A stretch of DNA of 64,000 bases from Micromonospora sp. R77 (GCF_022747945.1 NZ_JALDST010000001.1:2356001-2420000), one strand, 5' to 3'. Positions 39,403 through 49,300 are shown, counted from the first letter of the stretch. Notes: generated by a model from the letters alone, not told the origin. Numbers and translations: made by a program.

Positions 39403-40176
39403 GTGACGCGCTCGATCAGGGGTTCCGGACGGGCGGCCCTGCTGCTGGCCGGTACGGCCACGGCGGCGGGCCTGCTGCTGTCCGGGTGCGGCGCCGGCCA
39501 GGTGGCCGAGACCGCCAACAAGATCCCGTCGGTCCAGGGCGTCAACGTCCAGACTCCCGACAACAACTTCAAGGTGCGCGGCCTCTACGTCCAGTACCCG
39601 GGCGTCGAGGGCTACCAGGCCGGCGGCAACGCCGGGCTGAACGTGGTGATCTACAACGACAGCCGCGAGCCGGTCACCGTGACGGTCACCACCGACAGCG
39701 CACGGGAGATCGTGCTCGCCGGTTCGCCGGCGGCCGGTTCGCAGCCGACGCCGAGTTCGTCCCCGACCGAGCCGGCCTCCGCGTCGCCGACCCCGGCCGA
39801 CCCCAGCGCGTCGCCGAGCCAGTCGCTCGGGGCGGGCGAGTCCGCTTCGGCCAGCCCGTCCGCCGGCGAGTCCGCCTCCGCCAGCCCGTCGGCGAGCGAG
39901 TCGGCCCCGGCCGGTCAGCCGGCCCGGCTGGAGATCCCGGCCCTCGGCTACGCGCAGCTCCTCGCCACCGGCGGCGGCCAGTACCTCCAGCTCGTCGGGC
40001 TGAACGAGAAGCTGCTCTCCGGACAGCAGGTCCAGCTGACCTTCGACTTCGGCAACGGCCGGGTCATCCGTACCGGCGCCCCGGTCGGCGTCCCGCTGAC
40101 CCCGGGCGCGCCGGCCTCGCCGATCGTCAGCCGGGAGGGTGGCGCGGGTGAGGGCGGCGCCGGCCACGGCGGCTGA
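39403..40176 (+). CDS. LpqE-like lipoprotein with PCuAC-type fold
   Basis: A 257-residue lipoprotein. The signal ends in the lipobox LLLSGC. The fold recalls the copper chaperone PCu(A)C: VVIYNDSREPVTVTV, IPALGYAQLLATGGG, YLQLVGLNEKLLSGQQVQLTFDF. The Met/His copper motif of that family is not visible, so copper binding is doubtful. A Ser/Pro/Glu-rich insert with GESASASPSA repeats splits the domain. GTG 39403 has AGGAGG upstream. It precedes radA and disA, as lpqE does in mycobacteria from memory. A strong terminator separates it from radA. Confidence 0.75.
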   Translation: MTRSIRGSGRAALLLAGTATAAGLLLSGCGAGQVAETANKIPSVQGVNVQTPDNNFKVRGLYVQYPGVEGYQAGGNAGLNVVIYNDSREPVTVTVTTDSAREIVLAGSPAAGSQPTPSSSPTEPASASPTPADPSASPSQSLGAGESASASPSAGESASASPSASESAPAGQPARLEIPALGYAQLLATGGGQYLQLVGLNEKLLSGQQVQLTFDFGNGRVIRTGAPVGVPLTPGAPASPIVSREGGAGEGGAGHGG

Positions 40177-40200
40177 CCGCAGGCGTACGAGAGTCGACGG

Positions 40201-40240
40201 CACCGTCGGCGTGGCGACCGCCACGCCGACGGTGTTCTCG
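40201..40240 (+). terminator. Intrinsic terminator after the LpqE-like gene
   Basis: A perfect 15-bp stem (40201-40215 with 40220-40234), a GACC loop, then TTCTCGTTTT. It is the most classical intrinsic terminator in the window. Confidence 0.92.
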
Positions 40241-40283
40241 TTTTCGCTGGGTTTTGGTCGTACCGGGCGGTTAGCGTCCTGGG

Positions 40284-41738
40284 GTGACCACCTCCCGATC
40301 GACTCCCGCCCGCGCCGGTTCGGGCACCGGCCGCGGCCGGGCCGCCGCCCGCGAGCCACGCCCCGCCTACGAGTGCGACGCCTGCGGCCACCAGCCGCCG
40401 AAGTGGGTGGGACGCTGCCCGGAGTGCGGCGAGTGGGGCTCGGTGGTCGAGTGCACGGTGACCGGGCCGCTGGTCTCCGGCAGGGTGGTCAGCTCCCGGA
40501 TGCCGGCCGAGCCGGCCCGGCCGATCGCCACCATCAGCGCCGCCCCGGCCCGGGCCCGGCCGACCGGCGTCAGCGAGCTCGACCGGGTGCTCGGCGGCGG
40601 GCTGGTGCCCGGCGCGGTGGTGCTGCTCGCCGGTGAGCCCGGGGTGGGCAAGTCGACCCTGCTGCTCGACGTGGCCCAGCAGTGGGCGGTCGGTGCGGGC
40701 AGCCCCTCCCTGGTGGTCAGCGGTGAGGAGTCGGTCAGCCAGGTGCGCCTGCGCGCCGAGCGGATGGGCACCCTGCACGACCAGCTCTACCTGGCCGCCG
40801 AGAGCGACCTGTCGGCGGTGCTCGGGCACCTCGACGCGGTCAAGCCGGGTCTGCTGGTGCTCGACTCGGTGCAGACCATCTCCACCACCGGCACGGAGGG
40901 GGTGCCCGGCGGGGTGACCCAGGTGCGGGCGGTGACTGCGGCCCTGGTCGCGGTCGCCAAGGAGCGGGGCATCGCCACCGTGCTGGTCGGCCACGTCACC
41001 AAGGACGGCCAGGTGGCCGGCCCCCGGGTGCTGGAGCACCTGGTCGACGTGGTGCTGCACTTCGAGGGCGACAAGCACTCGTCGCTGCGGATGGTCCGCG
41101 GCGTGAAGAACCGGTTCGGCGCGGCCGACGAGGTCGGGTGCTTCGAGATGCACGAGGGTGGCATCAGCAGCCTGGCCGACCCGTCCGGGCTCTTCCTCAC
41201 CCGCTATTCGGAGCCGGTGCCCGGCACCTGCGTCACGGTGGCGATGGAGGGGCGGCGGGCCCTGGTCACCGAGGTGCAGGCGCTGATCGGCGCGACCGTG
41301 GCCGGCTCACCCCGGCGGACGGTCTCCGGTCTCGACGGCGCCCGGCTGGCGATGGTGCTGGCGGTGCTCCAGCGGCGCACCGAGAAGCTCACCCTGCACG
41401 ACCGGGAGGTCTTCGCCGCGACGGTGGGCGGGATCCGGGTGGTGGAGCCGGCGGCCGACCTGGCGGTCGCGCTCGCGGTCGCCTCGGGCGGCCTCAACCT
41501 GGCCATCGCGCCGCACCTGGTAGCGATCGGCGAGGTCGGGCTGACCGGCGAGGTGCGCCGGGTCGGCGCGGTGCCGCGCCGGCTGGCCGAGGCGGCCCGG
41601 CTCGGCTTCCGGCTGGCCCTGGTGCCGCCCGGCTGCGGCCCGGACAGCAGCGGCGTGGCCCCGGGGAACATGCGGGTGATCGAGGTCACGGACGTGCGCG
41701 CGGCCCTCCAGGCTGCCGCTCGCGCGTCGGCGGAGTGA
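40284..41738 (+). CDS. radA: DNA repair protein RadA (Sms)
   Basis: A 484-residue RecA-related ATPase and helicase that drives branch migration in recombination repair. The N-terminal zinc finger has Cys31, Cys34, Cys45 and Cys48. The Walker A motif is GEPGVGKST at 117-125. The RadA-specific KNRFG motif is present in GVKNRFGAADEVG. The C-terminal part is the Lon-like domain (GGIRVVEPAADLAVALAVASG, GEVGLTGEVRRV). Start GTG 40284. disA follows 136 bases later on the same strand; in Bacillus RadA restrains DisA, so the pairing is meaningful. Confidence 0.96.
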   Translation: MTTSRSTPARAGSGTGRGRAAAREPRPAYECDACGHQPPKWVGRCPECGEWGSVVECTVTGPLVSGRVVSSRMPAEPARPIATISAAPARARPTGVSELDRVLGGGLVPGAVVLLAGEPGVGKSTLLLDVAQQWAVGAGSPSLVVSGEESVSQVRLRAERMGTLHDQLYLAAESDLSAVLGHLDAVKPGLLVLDSVQTISTTGTEGVPGGVTQVRAVTAALVAVAKERGIATVLVGHVTKDGQVAGPRVLEHLVDVVLHFEGDKHSSLRMVRGVKNRFGAADEVGCFEMHEGGISSLADPSGLFLTRYSEPVPGTCVTVAMEGRRALVTEVQALIGATVAGSPRRTVSGLDGARLAMVLAVLQRRTEKLTLHDREVFAATVGGIRVVEPAADLAVALAVASGGLNLAIAPHLVAIGEVGLTGEVRRVGAVPRRLAEAARLGFRLALVPPGCGPDSSGVAPGNMRVIEVTDVRAALQAAARASAE

Positions 41739-41874
41739 CCGACGGTGAGCACGAGGAGGGGCCGGGTGGGCGATATCGGACAGCCGGCACGCCAGGTCGC
41801 CGAGCAGGAGAGCCGGACATCGTGACACATCACAGTAACCACGAGAGCACCCACCGCAGGGCAGTCCGTAGACT

Positions 41875-43065
41875 GTGCCCGTGCCGATCGACCGCGATGC
41901 CACCAAGCCCGCCGCGACGACGCCGCACGCCCGCACCGGCGCCGTGGGCTCTTCCGCCCGTCCGATCAGCGTCAGCGTGACCGGGAACGTCGGCGGAGCC
42001 AGCGGCGACCCGCTGCGGGCCAATCTCGCCCTGATGGCGCCGGGCACCGCGCTCCGCGACGGGCTCGAGCGGATCCTGCGCGGCCGCACCGGCGCGTTGA
42101 TCGTCCTCGGCTACGACAAGGTCGTCGACCAGATCTGCACCGGCGGCTTCCCGATGGACGTGGAGTTCTCCGCCACCCGGGTCCGTGAGCTGTGCAAGAT
42201 GGACGGTGCCGTGGTGCTGTCCAGCGACGGCACCCGGATCGTCCAGGCCGGCGTGCACCTGATGCCGGACCCGTCGATCCCGACGGAGGAGTCCGGCACC
42301 CGGCACCGCACCGCGGAGCGGGTGGCCCGGCAGACCGGCTACCCGGTCATCTCGGTCAGCCAGTCCATGCGGATCATCAGCCTCTACGTCAACGGCCAGC
42401 GCCACGTGCTGGACGACTCGGCGGCGATCCTGTCCCGGGCCAACCAGGCGCTGGCCACCCTGGAGCGCTACAAGCTGCGACTGGACGAGGTCTCCGGCAC
42501 CCTCTCCGCGCTGGAGATCGAGGACCTGGTCACCGTCCGGGACGCGGTCGCGGTGGTGCAGCGACTGGAGATGGTCCGCCGGATCGCCGACGAGATCGCC
42601 GGTTACGTGGTCGAGTTGGGCACCGACGGCCGGCTGCTGGCCCTCCAGCTCGACGAGCTGATGGCCGGCGTGGACGCCGACCGCACCCTCGTCATCCGGG
42701 ACTACCTCCCGACCGGCCGCAAGCCGCGCACCCTCGACGAGGCGCTGGTCGAGCTGGACCTGCTCAGTGCCACCGAGCTGATCGACCTGGTGGCGGTGGC
42801 CAAGGCCATCGGCTACCCGTCCGCCTCGGACGCGCTCGACGCGGCGGTGAGCCCGCGCGGCTTCCGGCTGCTGGCCAAGGTGCCCCGGCTCCCGGTCGCG
42901 GTGGTCGACCGGCTGGTGGTGCACTTCGGCAGCCTCCAGCGGTTGCTCGGCGCGACCGTCGAGGACCTGCAGGCCGTGGAGGGGGTGGGCGACGCCCGGG
43001 CCCGGGGCGTCCGGGAGGGCCTCTCCCGGCTCGCCGAGGCGTCCATCCTGGAACGCTACGTCTGA
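41875..43065 (+). CDS. disA: DNA integrity scanning diadenylate cyclase DisA
   Basis: A 396-residue octameric enzyme that joins two ATP into c-di-AMP and halts at branched DNA. The N-terminal DAC domain has [12 protein letters not shown], the [12 protein letters not shown] motif and [15 protein letters not shown] with the RHR motif. A helical spine follows, and the C-terminal helix-hairpin-helix DNA-binding part includes [18 protein letters not shown]. Start GTG 41875, with GTG 41881 as an alternative; neither has a ribosome site. No c-di-AMP phosphodiesterase or riboswitch was noticed in the window. Confidence 0.95.
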   Translation: MPVPIDRDATKPAATTPHARTGAVGSSARPISVSVTGNVGGASGDPLRANLALMAPGTALRDGLERILRGRTGALIVLGYDKVVDQICTGGFPMDVEFSATRVRELCKMDGAVVLSSDGTRIVQAGVHLMPDPSIPTEESGTRHRTAERVARQTGYPVISVSQSMRIISLYVNGQRHVLDDSAAILSRANQALATLERYKLRLDEVSGTLSALEIEDLVTVRDAVAVVQRLEMVRRIADEIAGYVVELGTDGRLLALQLDELMAGVDADRTLVIRDYLPTGRKPRTLDEALVELDLLSATELIDLVAVAKAIGYPSASDALDAAVSPRGFRLLAKVPRLPVAVVDRLVVHFGSLQRLLGATVEDLQAVEGVGDARARGVREGLSRLAEASILERYV

Positions 43066-43095
43066 GCCGATCGCGGCTACCGGCCCGGCCGCCGG

Positions 43096-43875
43096 TCAGC
43101 CGGTGATGGTCAGCTTCACCGGTTCGCTGAGCTTGGTGCCGACCCGGGCGAAGACCTGGTAGGTCCCGATCTGCGCGAAGTCACCGGCGGCCACCCCGTT
43201 GCTGCACCGGCTGGCGTCCCGGCCGTTCCAGCCCAGCTCGTAGAGGCGCTCGAAGCCCGGCGTGAAGGACTGCACGTCGGAGCCCTTGCCGGTGCCGCAG
43301 GTGTCGGAGGACCAGATCTTCTCCGCACCGGCCTTGATGAACAGCTCCTGCACGTCCGCGCCCACGTCCCGGCTGCAGGTGCGCTGGGACTTGTTCTTGA
43401 TCTTGAGCTGGAGGTTCACCACCGTGCCCCGCTGGGCCGTCGCCGGCACCGCCACCGGGGTCACCAGGATCTCGGCGTCCGTGCAGGTGCCGTCGTCCAC
43501 CACCGGGGCGACCGGCGCGCCCGGACCGGCCGGAGCGTCGCTGGTCGCGGTGCCACCACCGGCCGGAGCACCCCCACCGGTGTCGCCGGCACCCGGCCCA
43601 CCGACACCCGGCCCACCGGCACCCGGGCCGCCGCCGGAGTCGCCCGGCGTGGCGGACGGATCCCCCGACTGCGGGGTCAGCACCGACCCAGACGCCTCCG
43701 GAGCCGCCGCCGACGTGGTCGGCGTCGAGGAAGACTGCGGTGTGGCGCCGGTGTTGCGCTCCGTGCCGTTGCAGGAATAGAGCAGGACAATCAGGAAAAG
43801 AAGCCCCGCTCCGAGTACGACGGCGCGACGCCGCCAGTACACGGTGGATGGCAGGGGGCCGACCGTCAGACGCAT
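43096..43875 (-). CDS. Proline/glycine-rich single-pass membrane protein
   Basis: A 259-residue protein. After a short basic tail comes one membrane helix (AVVLGAGLLFLIVLLYSC). A long Thr/Ser then Gly/Pro-rich spacer follows (GGGPGAGGPGVGGPGAGD). The C-terminal 130 residues form a beta domain with four Cys (GTCTDAEI, KSQRTCSRDVG, SSDTCGTGKG, DASRCSNG), probably two disulfides outside the cell. It is convergent with disA and sits where mycobacteria have the membrane protein Rv3587c, as I recall. Function unknown. Confidence 0.72.
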   Translation of the reverse strand: MRLTVGPLPSTVYWRRRAVVLGAGLLFLIVLLYSCNGTERNTGATPQSSSTPTTSAAAPEASGSVLTPQSGDPSATPGDSGGGPGAGGPGVGGPGAGDTGGGAPAGGGTATSDAPAGPGAPVAPVVDDGTCTDAEILVTPVAVPATAQRGTVVNLQLKIKNKSQRTCSRDVGADVQELFIKAGAEKIWSSDTCGTGKGSDVQSFTPGFERLYELGWNGRDASRCSNGVAAGDFAQIGTYQVFARVGTKLSEPVKLTITG

Positions 43876-43980
43876 GATGTCCTCACCGTAGCCCGGTGGC
43901 GCACGGGGTGCGGGGCGACGCGCCGGGATCGATACGGCCCGCCGTCGATGGTGTCCACAGTCGACACGATCCGTGAGCCC

Positions 43981-44541
43981 TCAGAGATAGACCTTGCGCT
44001 GGTAGACGGCGTGCGCCCCGGCCACCCGGTCGAGGAAGAGCAGACCCGCGCAGTGGTCGATCTCGTGCTGCAGGGCGCGCGCCTCGAAGCCGTCGGTGAC
44101 CAGCCGGACCTGACGGCCCGTACCGGGGAGTGCGCCCTCGACCACCAGGCGGCTGGCCCGCTTCACGTCGCCGGTCAGGTCGGGCACCGACATGCAGCCC
44201 TCCCGCCCGGCCTTCCACCGGCTGGCCTCCACCACCCGCGCGTTGCAGAGCACGAAGACCCCGTGCACCGTCACCGCCTTGGGATGCCCCGTCACGTCCA
44301 CGGCGAAGACCTGGGCGGCCACCCCCACCTGCGGCGCGGCGAGGCCCACACAGCCCGGCGAGACCCGCATCGTGGCCACCAGGTCGGCGGCCAGCCGGAC
44401 CACCTCGTCCGACGTCGGGTCCACCTCCGGCCCGGGACGGCTGAGCACCGGTTCGGGGGCGCAGACCACCGGGCGGACCACACCCGGCACGGCGAGCGCC
44501 TCGGGGGTCCAGCCGCCGAGGCCGACGTCCTGAGCCGTCAC
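43981..44541 (-). CDS. def: Peptide deformylase
   Basis: A 186-residue metalloenzyme that removes the formyl group from nascent peptides. All three signature motifs are present: GCVGLAAPQVG, REGCMSVPD with the metal Cys, and LQHEIDHCAGLLF with the two metal His and catalytic Glu. The GTG start at 44541 overlaps the stop of the ACT-domain gene (GTGA), so the two are coupled. Length fits type 1 deformylases. Confidence 0.95.
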   Translation of the reverse strand: MTAQDVGLGGWTPEALAVPGVVRPVVCAPEPVLSRPGPEVDPTSDEVVRLAADLVATMRVSPGCVGLAAPQVGVAAQVFAVDVTGHPKAVTVHGVFVLCNARVVEASRWKAGREGCMSVPDLTGDVKRASRLVVEGALPGTGRQVRLVTDGFEARALQHEIDHCAGLLFLDRVAGAHAVYQRKVYL

Positions 44542-45050
44542 AGCAGGTCCGTGTCCGCCGGGCGGAGGCTCACGCCGACCCCCAGGTCGGCAGCCGTACG
44601 CGCCAACCGGCCGGCCACCTCGTCGGAGCTGCCCGGCGGCAACTCCACCTCGGCCACCACCACGTAGAGCGAGCCGGTCAGCCGGGTGCTCAGGTCGGTC
44701 ACGTTGCCACCCGCGTCGGCCAGCACCCGGGTCATCGCCGCCACGATGCCCATCCGGTCCGCGCCGTGCACCGCCAGCACGTACGGCTCACCGGCCGGCG
44801 TCGTCCCACCGTCGGGGGTGACCGCGCGTACGGTCGCCAGCAGCTGGCCGTCGGCGGCGAGCGGGGCCAGCGCGGCCTCGACGTCGGCGGCGGCCGGGCC
44901 CACGCAGATCAGCGTCATCGCGAAGTGTCCCCGCAGGCGGGTCATCGTGGAGTCGGTGAGGTTCGCGCCGAGCCGGGCGAGCGCCTCGGCCACGTCGGCC
45001 ACGATGCCGGGGCGGTCCCGGCCGATGACGGTGATCGCGAGCTCGTTCAT
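44538..45050 (-). CDS. Tandem ACT domain protein, GcvR-like
   Basis: A 170-residue protein with two ACT domains: ITVIGRDRPGIVADVAEALARLG at the start and VLAVHGADRMGIVAAMTRVLADAGGN in the middle. Tandem-ACT proteins of this size resemble GcvR, which senses glycine and represses glycine cleavage; here it may regulate by protein contact, as it has no DNA-binding domain. Start ATG 45050. Its stop codon overlaps the def start. It is divergent from mutY, 96 bases apart. Confidence 0.85.
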   Translation of the reverse strand: MNELAITVIGRDRPGIVADVAEALARLGANLTDSTMTRLRGHFAMTLICVGPAAADVEAALAPLAADGQLLATVRAVTPDGGTTPAGEPYVLAVHGADRMGIVAAMTRVLADAGGNVTDLSTRLTGSLYVVVAEVELPPGSSDEVAGRLARTAADLGVGVSLRPADTDLL

Positions 45051-45146
45051 CCGGACATTCTGCCCCGACGACGTCGGCCGCCTCCGCCGGCCCGCCCTGC
45101 CCGCCCATCCAGCGGGAATCCGGGCCGTGACATCATCGGCAACGCG

Positions 45147-46052
45147 ATGTCTGAGCCCACTTTCGCCACCCTGGTCAGCCGGTGGTACGAGGAGAACGCC
45201 CGCGACCTGCCGTGGCGCGAGCCCGGCACCACCCCGTGGGCCATCCTGGTCAGCGAGGTCATGCTCCAGCAGACCCCGGTGGTGCGGGTGCTCCCCGCCT
45301 GGCAGGCGTGGCTGGCCCGGTGGCCGGTGCCGGCCGCGCTCGCCGACGACACGCCGGCCGAGGCGATCCGGATGTGGGGACGGCTCGGCTACCCCCGCCG
45401 GGCGGTACGCCTGCGCGACTGCGCGGTGGCGATCGTCGAGCGGCACGGCGGCGAGGTGCCGGACCGGTTGGACCAGCTGCTGGCGCTGCCGGGGGTCGGG
45501 ACGTACACGGCGCGGGCGGTGGCCGCCTTCGCGTACGGGCAGCGGCACCCCGTGGTCGACACGAACGTACGCCGGGTGGTCTGCCGGGCGATCGCCGGCG
45601 AGCCCGACGCCGGACCGGCCACCCGTCCCGCCGACCTGGTCGCCACCGAGGAACTGCTCCCGGTCGAGCCGGCCGCGGCGGCGCTGGCCAGCGCGGCGTT
45701 CATGGAGCTCGGGGCCGTGGTCTGCACCGCCCGGTCACCCCGCTGCCCGGTCTGCCCGGTCGAGCAGGTGTGCGCCTGGCGGGCCTCCGGCCAGGTCGCC
45801 CCCACCGGCCCCACCCGGCGTCCCCAGCGCTACGCGGGCACCGACCGGCAGGTACGCGGTCTGCTCCTGGCCGTGCTCCGGGAGGCCACCGGCCCGGTGC
45901 CGCACCAGCGCCTCGACCAGGTCTGGACCGACGACGTGCAACGGGCCCGGGCCCTGGCCGGGCTGGTCACCGACGGCCTGGTCGAACCGGTCGGCCAGGA
46001 GTCCTTCCGCCTCGCCGGCGACGGTCCCGCCGTCCCGCTGCCCCACCCCTAG
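45147..46052 (+). CDS. mutY: A/G-specific adenine glycosylase
   Basis: A 301-residue base-excision enzyme that removes adenine mispaired with 8-oxoguanine. It has the catalytic Glu in VSEVMLQQTPV, the helix-hairpin-helix LPGVGTYTARAVAAF followed by VVDTNVRRV with the catalytic Asp, and the [4Fe-4S] ligands in CTARSPRCPVCPVEQVC. The C-terminal MutT-like part is short, as in many actinobacterial enzymes. Start ATG 45147 has no clear ribosome site and gives the expected N-terminus. Confidence 0.94.
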   Translation: MSEPTFATLVSRWYEENARDLPWREPGTTPWAILVSEVMLQQTPVVRVLPAWQAWLARWPVPAALADDTPAEAIRMWGRLGYPRRAVRLRDCAVAIVERHGGEVPDRLDQLLALPGVGTYTARAVAAFAYGQRHPVVDTNVRRVVCRAIAGEPDAGPATRPADLVATEELLPVEPAAAALASAAFMELGAVVCTARSPRCPVCPVEQVCAWRASGQVAPTGPTRRPQRYAGTDRQVRGLLLAVLREATGPVPHQRLDQVWTDDVQRARALAGLVTDGLVEPVGQESFRLAGDGPAVPLPHP

Positions 46053-46063
46053 CCACCCGCCAC

Positions 46064-46155
46064 GCACTCTCCCGGAGAGACGCCCGACGCACTTTCCCGG
46101 AAAGAGTGGCCTCCCGCCGCAGAATGGCCACTCTTTCCCGGAAAGAGTGGCCATT
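46064..46155. repeat. Three CCCGG-centred palindromes downstream of mutY
   Basis: Related dyads lie in a row: ACTCTCCCGGAGAG-like (46064-46079), ACTTTCCCGGAAAGAGTGGCC-type (46091-46111) and a perfect 33-base palindrome with 16-base arms around a single C (46123-46155). The last two share CTTTCCCGGAAAGAGTGGCC. Possibly a REP-like element or a tandem binding site. Confidence 0.75.
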
Positions 46156-46199
46156 CGCGGGCCGGACCGGCCGGGAGCGGAGGGGTGCCGGTGCGGAAA

Positions 46200-46243
46200 G
46201 GGCGACGGCCCCGGTGGGCTCTCGCCAACCGGGGCCGTCGCCC
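46200..46243. terminator. Bidirectional terminator between mutY and clpC
   Basis: A perfect 16-bp stem (46200-46215 with 46228-46243) and 12-base loop lie between the converging genes, 14 bases from the clpC stop. Confidence 0.85.
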
Positions 46244-46257
46244 TGATCAGATGTCGG

Positions 46258-48789
46258 TTACTCGTCCGCGCCCGCGGTGGCGGCGCCGCCGAGGTCGGCC
46301 GGTACGGCGTCCGGCACCTCGACCGGCTTCTCCGCACCGCGGAAGACCAGCTTCGACTTGTCGATGTTGGTCGGGTCGCCCTCGCAGTCCACCACCACGA
46401 TCTGACCCGGGGTCAGCTCGTTGAAGAGGATCCGCTCGGAGAGGTTGTCCTCGATGTCGCGCTGGATCGTGCGGCGCAGCGGCCGCGCGCCCAGCACCGG
46501 GTCGAAGCCCTTGGTCGCCAGGTACTTCTTGGCGTTGTCGGTGAGCTCGAGGCCCATGTCCTTGTTCCGCAGCTGGGTCTCGATGCGGGCGATCATGATG
46601 TCGACGATCGACAGGATCTCGTTCTGCCGCAGCTGGTGGAAGACGATGGTGTCGTCGATCCGGTTCAGGAACTCGGGCCGGAAGTGCTGCTTGAGCTCGT
46701 CGTTGACCTTCTGCTTCATCCGGTCGTAGTTGGACTCGGAGTCCTCCGACGCCTGGAAGCCCAGGGAGACGGCCTTGGCCACGTCCCGGGTGCCCAGGTT
46801 GGTGGTCAGGATGATGACCGTGTTCTTGAAGTCCACGATCCGGCCCTGGCCGTCGGTGAGCCGCCCGTCCTCCAGGATCTGGAGCAGCGTGTTGAACACG
46901 TCCGGGTGGGCCTTCTCGATCTCGTCGAAGAGGACCACCGAGAACGGCCGACGCCGCACCTTCTCGGTCAGCTGCCCGCCCTCGTCGTAGCCGACGTAAC
47001 CGGGAGGGGCACCCACCAGCCGGGAGACCGTGTAGCGGTCGTGGAACTCGGACATGTCCAGCTGGATGAGGGCGTCCTCGCTGCCGAAGAGGAACTCGGC
47101 GAGCGCCTTGGAGAGCTCGGTCTTACCGACGCCGGACGGGCCGGCGAAGATGAACGAGCCGGACGGCCGCTTCGGGTCCTTCAGGCCGGCCCGGGTCCGC
47201 CGGATCGCCTTCGAGACCGCCTTGACCGCGTCCTCCTGGCCGATGACGCGCTTGTGCAGCTCGTCCTCCATGCGCAGCAGGCGCGAGGTCTCCTCCTCGG
47301 TCAGCTTGTAGACCGGGATGCCGGTCCAGTTGCCGAGCACCTCGGCGATCTGCTCGTCGTCGACCTCGCTGACGACGTCCAGGTCACCGGCCTTCCACTC
47401 CTTCTCCCGCTGGGCCTTCTGGCCGAGCAGCTGCTTCTCCTTGTCGCGGAGCTGGGCGGCCCGCTCGAAGTCCTGCGCGTCGATCGCGGACTCCTTGTCG
47501 CGGCGCACCTGGGCGATCCGCTCGTCGAAGTCACGCAGGTCCGGCGGCGCGGTCATCCGGCGGATCCGCATCCGGGCCCCGGCCTCGTCGATCAGGTCGA
47601 TCGCCTTGTCCGGCAGGAAGCGGTCGGAGATGTACCGGTCGGCCAGGGTCGCGGCCGCCACGAGAGCAGCGTCCGTGATCGAGACCCGGTGGTGCGCCTC
47701 GTAGCGGTCGCGCAGGCCCTTGAGGATCTCGATGGTGTGGGCCAGCGAGGGCTCACCCACCTGGATCGGCTGGAAGCGGCGCTCGAGGGCGGCGTCCTTC
47801 TCCAGGTGCTTGCGGTATTCGTCGAGGGTGGTGGCGCCGATGGTCTGCAGCTCACCACGGGCCAGCATCGGCTTGAGGATGCTCGCCGCGTCGATCGCGC
47901 CCTCGGCGGCACCCGCACCCACCAGGGTGTGGATCTCGTCGATGAACAGGATGATGTCGCCGCGGGTGCGGATCTCCTTGAGCACCTTCTTCAGGCGCTC
48001 CTCGAAGTCACCGCGGTAGCGGGACCCGGCGACCAACGCACCGAGGTCGAGCGTGTAGAGCTGCTTGTCCTTGAGGGTCTCGGGCACCTCGCCCTTGATG
48101 ATCTTCTGGGACAGCCCCTCCACGACGGCGGTCTTGCCGACGCCGGGCTCACCGATCAGGACCGGGTTGTTCTTGGTACGGCGGGAGAGCACCTGCATGA
48201 CCCGCTCGATTTCCTTCTCGCGCCCGATCACCGGGTCGAGCTTGCCCTCCCGGGCGGCCTGGGTCAGGTTGCGGCCGAACTGGTCCAGCACCAGGCTGGT
48301 CGACGGCGCGGCCTCGCCCGGCGTGGCGCCCGCCGCGGCCGGCTCCTTACCCTGGTAGCCGGAGAGCAGCTGGATCACCTGCTGGCGGACCCGGTTGAGG
48401 TCGGCGCCGAGCTTGACCAGCACCTGGGCGGCCACGCCCTCGCCCTCACGGATCAGCCCGAGCAGGATGTGCTCCGTGCCGATGTAGTTGTGGCCGAGCT
48501 GCAGCGCCTCGCGCAGGGACAGCTCCAGCACCTTCTTGGCCCGCGGCGTGAACGGGATGTGCCCGCTCGGTGCCTGCTGGCCCTGGCCGATGATCTCCTC
48601 GACCTGCTGGCGGACGCCCTCGAGGGAGATGCCGAGGCTCTCCAGGGCCTTTGCCGCGACGCCTTCACCCTCGTGGATGAGGCCCAGCAGGATGTGCTCC
48701 GTACCGATGTAGTTGTGGTTGAGCATCCGGGCCTCTTCTTGGGCCAGGACGACAACCCGTCGCGCTCGGTCGGTGAACCGCTCGAACAT
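46258..48789 (-). CDS. clpC: ATP-dependent Clp protease ATPase subunit ClpC
   Basis: An 843-residue Hsp100 unfoldase that feeds ClpP. It has the double Clp_N repeat (residues 1-145, both with the phrase [12 protein letters not shown]), AAA-1 with Walker [13 protein letters not shown], the UVR/middle domain [19 protein letters not shown], and AAA-2 with [19 protein letters not shown]. Full family length. Start ATG 48789 with GAGGAG upstream. Two overlapping palindromes lie 29-47 bases before the start. lsr2 follows upstream on the same strand, the order known in mycobacteria. Confidence 0.97.
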   Translation of the reverse strand: MFERFTDRARRVVVLAQEEARMLNHNYIGTEHILLGLIHEGEGVAAKALESLGISLEGVRQQVEEIIGQGQQAPSGHIPFTPRAKKVLELSLREALQLGHNYIGTEHILLGLIREGEGVAAQVLVKLGADLNRVRQQVIQLLSGYQGKEPAAAGATPGEAAPSTSLVLDQFGRNLTQAAREGKLDPVIGREKEIERVMQVLSRRTKNNPVLIGEPGVGKTAVVEGLSQKIIKGEVPETLKDKQLYTLDLGALVAGSRYRGDFEERLKKVLKEIRTRGDIILFIDEIHTLVGAGAAEGAIDAASILKPMLARGELQTIGATTLDEYRKHLEKDAALERRFQPIQVGEPSLAHTIEILKGLRDRYEAHHRVSITDAALVAAATLADRYISDRFLPDKAIDLIDEAGARMRIRRMTAPPDLRDFDERIAQVRRDKESAIDAQDFERAAQLRDKEKQLLGQKAQREKEWKAGDLDVVSEVDDEQIAEVLGNWTGIPVYKLTEEETSRLLRMEDELHKRVIGQEDAVKAVSKAIRRTRAGLKDPKRPSGSFIFAGPSGVGKTELSKALAEFLFGSEDALIQLDMSEFHDRYTVSRLVGAPPGYVGYDEGGQLTEKVRRRPFSVVLFDEIEKAHPDVFNTLLQILEDGRLTDGQGRIVDFKNTVIILTTNLGTRDVAKAVSLGFQASEDSESNYDRMKQKVNDELKQHFRPEFLNRIDDTIVFHQLRQNEILSIVDIMIARIETQLRNKDMGLELTDNAKKYLATKGFDPVLGARPLRRTIQRDIEDNLSERILFNELTPGQIVVVDCEGDPTNIDKSKLVFRGAEKPVEVPDAVPADLGGAATAGADE

Positions 48790-48817
48790 GCCCTCGTGCT
48801 CCTCACGTGCCGTGCGC

Positions 48818-48836
48818 CTTGATGGTCAAGATCTTG
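48818..48836 (-). promoter_or_regulatory. Overlapping palindromes in the clpC promoter
   Basis: CTTGA-TGG-TCAAG (48818-48830) overlaps CAAGATCTTG (48827-48836), 29-47 bases upstream of the clpC ATG. CTTGA and TCAAG halves recall the HspR half-site, but the spacing is wrong for the standard HAIR element. The regulator is uncertain. Confidence 0.35.
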
Positions 48837-49097
48837 GCGGGGCCGGTGCGCGGACGTCCGGGACGGGCGTCCGTGCCTCCTTACTCTATCGCCGCGGACC
48901 GACTCCGCTGAGGTCGTGTCTCCCCGCGAAAGCCCGTGTACGCGTCGTTTCTGACAACCGTCCGCGCTCAGGAGGTGTTCCGGTACCCCCGCCTGTACGC
49001 GCAGAGCGAAATTCGACCGTCGGCGGAAAAGCCCGGTCGTGGCTCCCGGGAGGGTTCCCGGGGCTCCGGGTCGACCGGCGACGGTGCCGTCCGTCGG

Positions 49098-49139
49098 TCG
49101 TCCACAGCTGTGGACACACTCTCCACCGCCTGTGGACAA
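49098..49139. promoter_or_regulatory. Cluster of three DnaA-box-like nonamers
   Basis: TCGTCCACA (49098-49106) and TGTGGACAC (49109-49117) form a dyad, and TGTGGACAA (49131-49139) is an exact actinomycete box on the minus strand. They may titrate DnaA or regulate a neighbour; this is not an origin by gene context. Confidence 0.4.
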
Positions 49140-49300
49140 CACCCGTCCCGGCCCGGTTCTTCCCACCCGGACCCGCGTCCCACGCGCCCGTCCGGCGGGT
49201 GGGGACGGACCGGACAGAGGGCGCGGCCGGGCGGATACGGCGACGCCGGCCCGGAGTGGTGCTCCGGTCCGGCGTCGTGTCGCCCGTGACGGGTCCCGCG

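Larger units (their letters stand above)
48790..49300. other. 511-base gap between lsr2 and clpC with palindromes and DnaA-like boxes
   Basis: No gene is convincing here. Near clpC there are overlapping dyads CTTGATGGTCAAG (48818-48830) and CAAGATCTTG (48827-48836), likely regulatory for clpC. At 49098-49139 three nonamers resemble DnaA boxes: TCGTCCACA, TGTGGACAC and an exact TGTGGACAA. The rest is GC-rich without visible features. Confidence 0.6.

Noticed and set aside
41739..41874. c-di-AMP riboswitch upstream of disA
   Set aside because: The 136-base gap shows no paired architecture that I could support.
44686..48822. Open frame of 1,378 codons opposite def, the ACT gene and clpC
   Set aside because: Crosses several real genes and has low-complexity composition; clpC on the other strand is unambiguous.
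49098..49139. Chromosomal origin of replication
   Set aside because: Only three boxes, and no dnaA, dnaN, parA or rnpA nearby.
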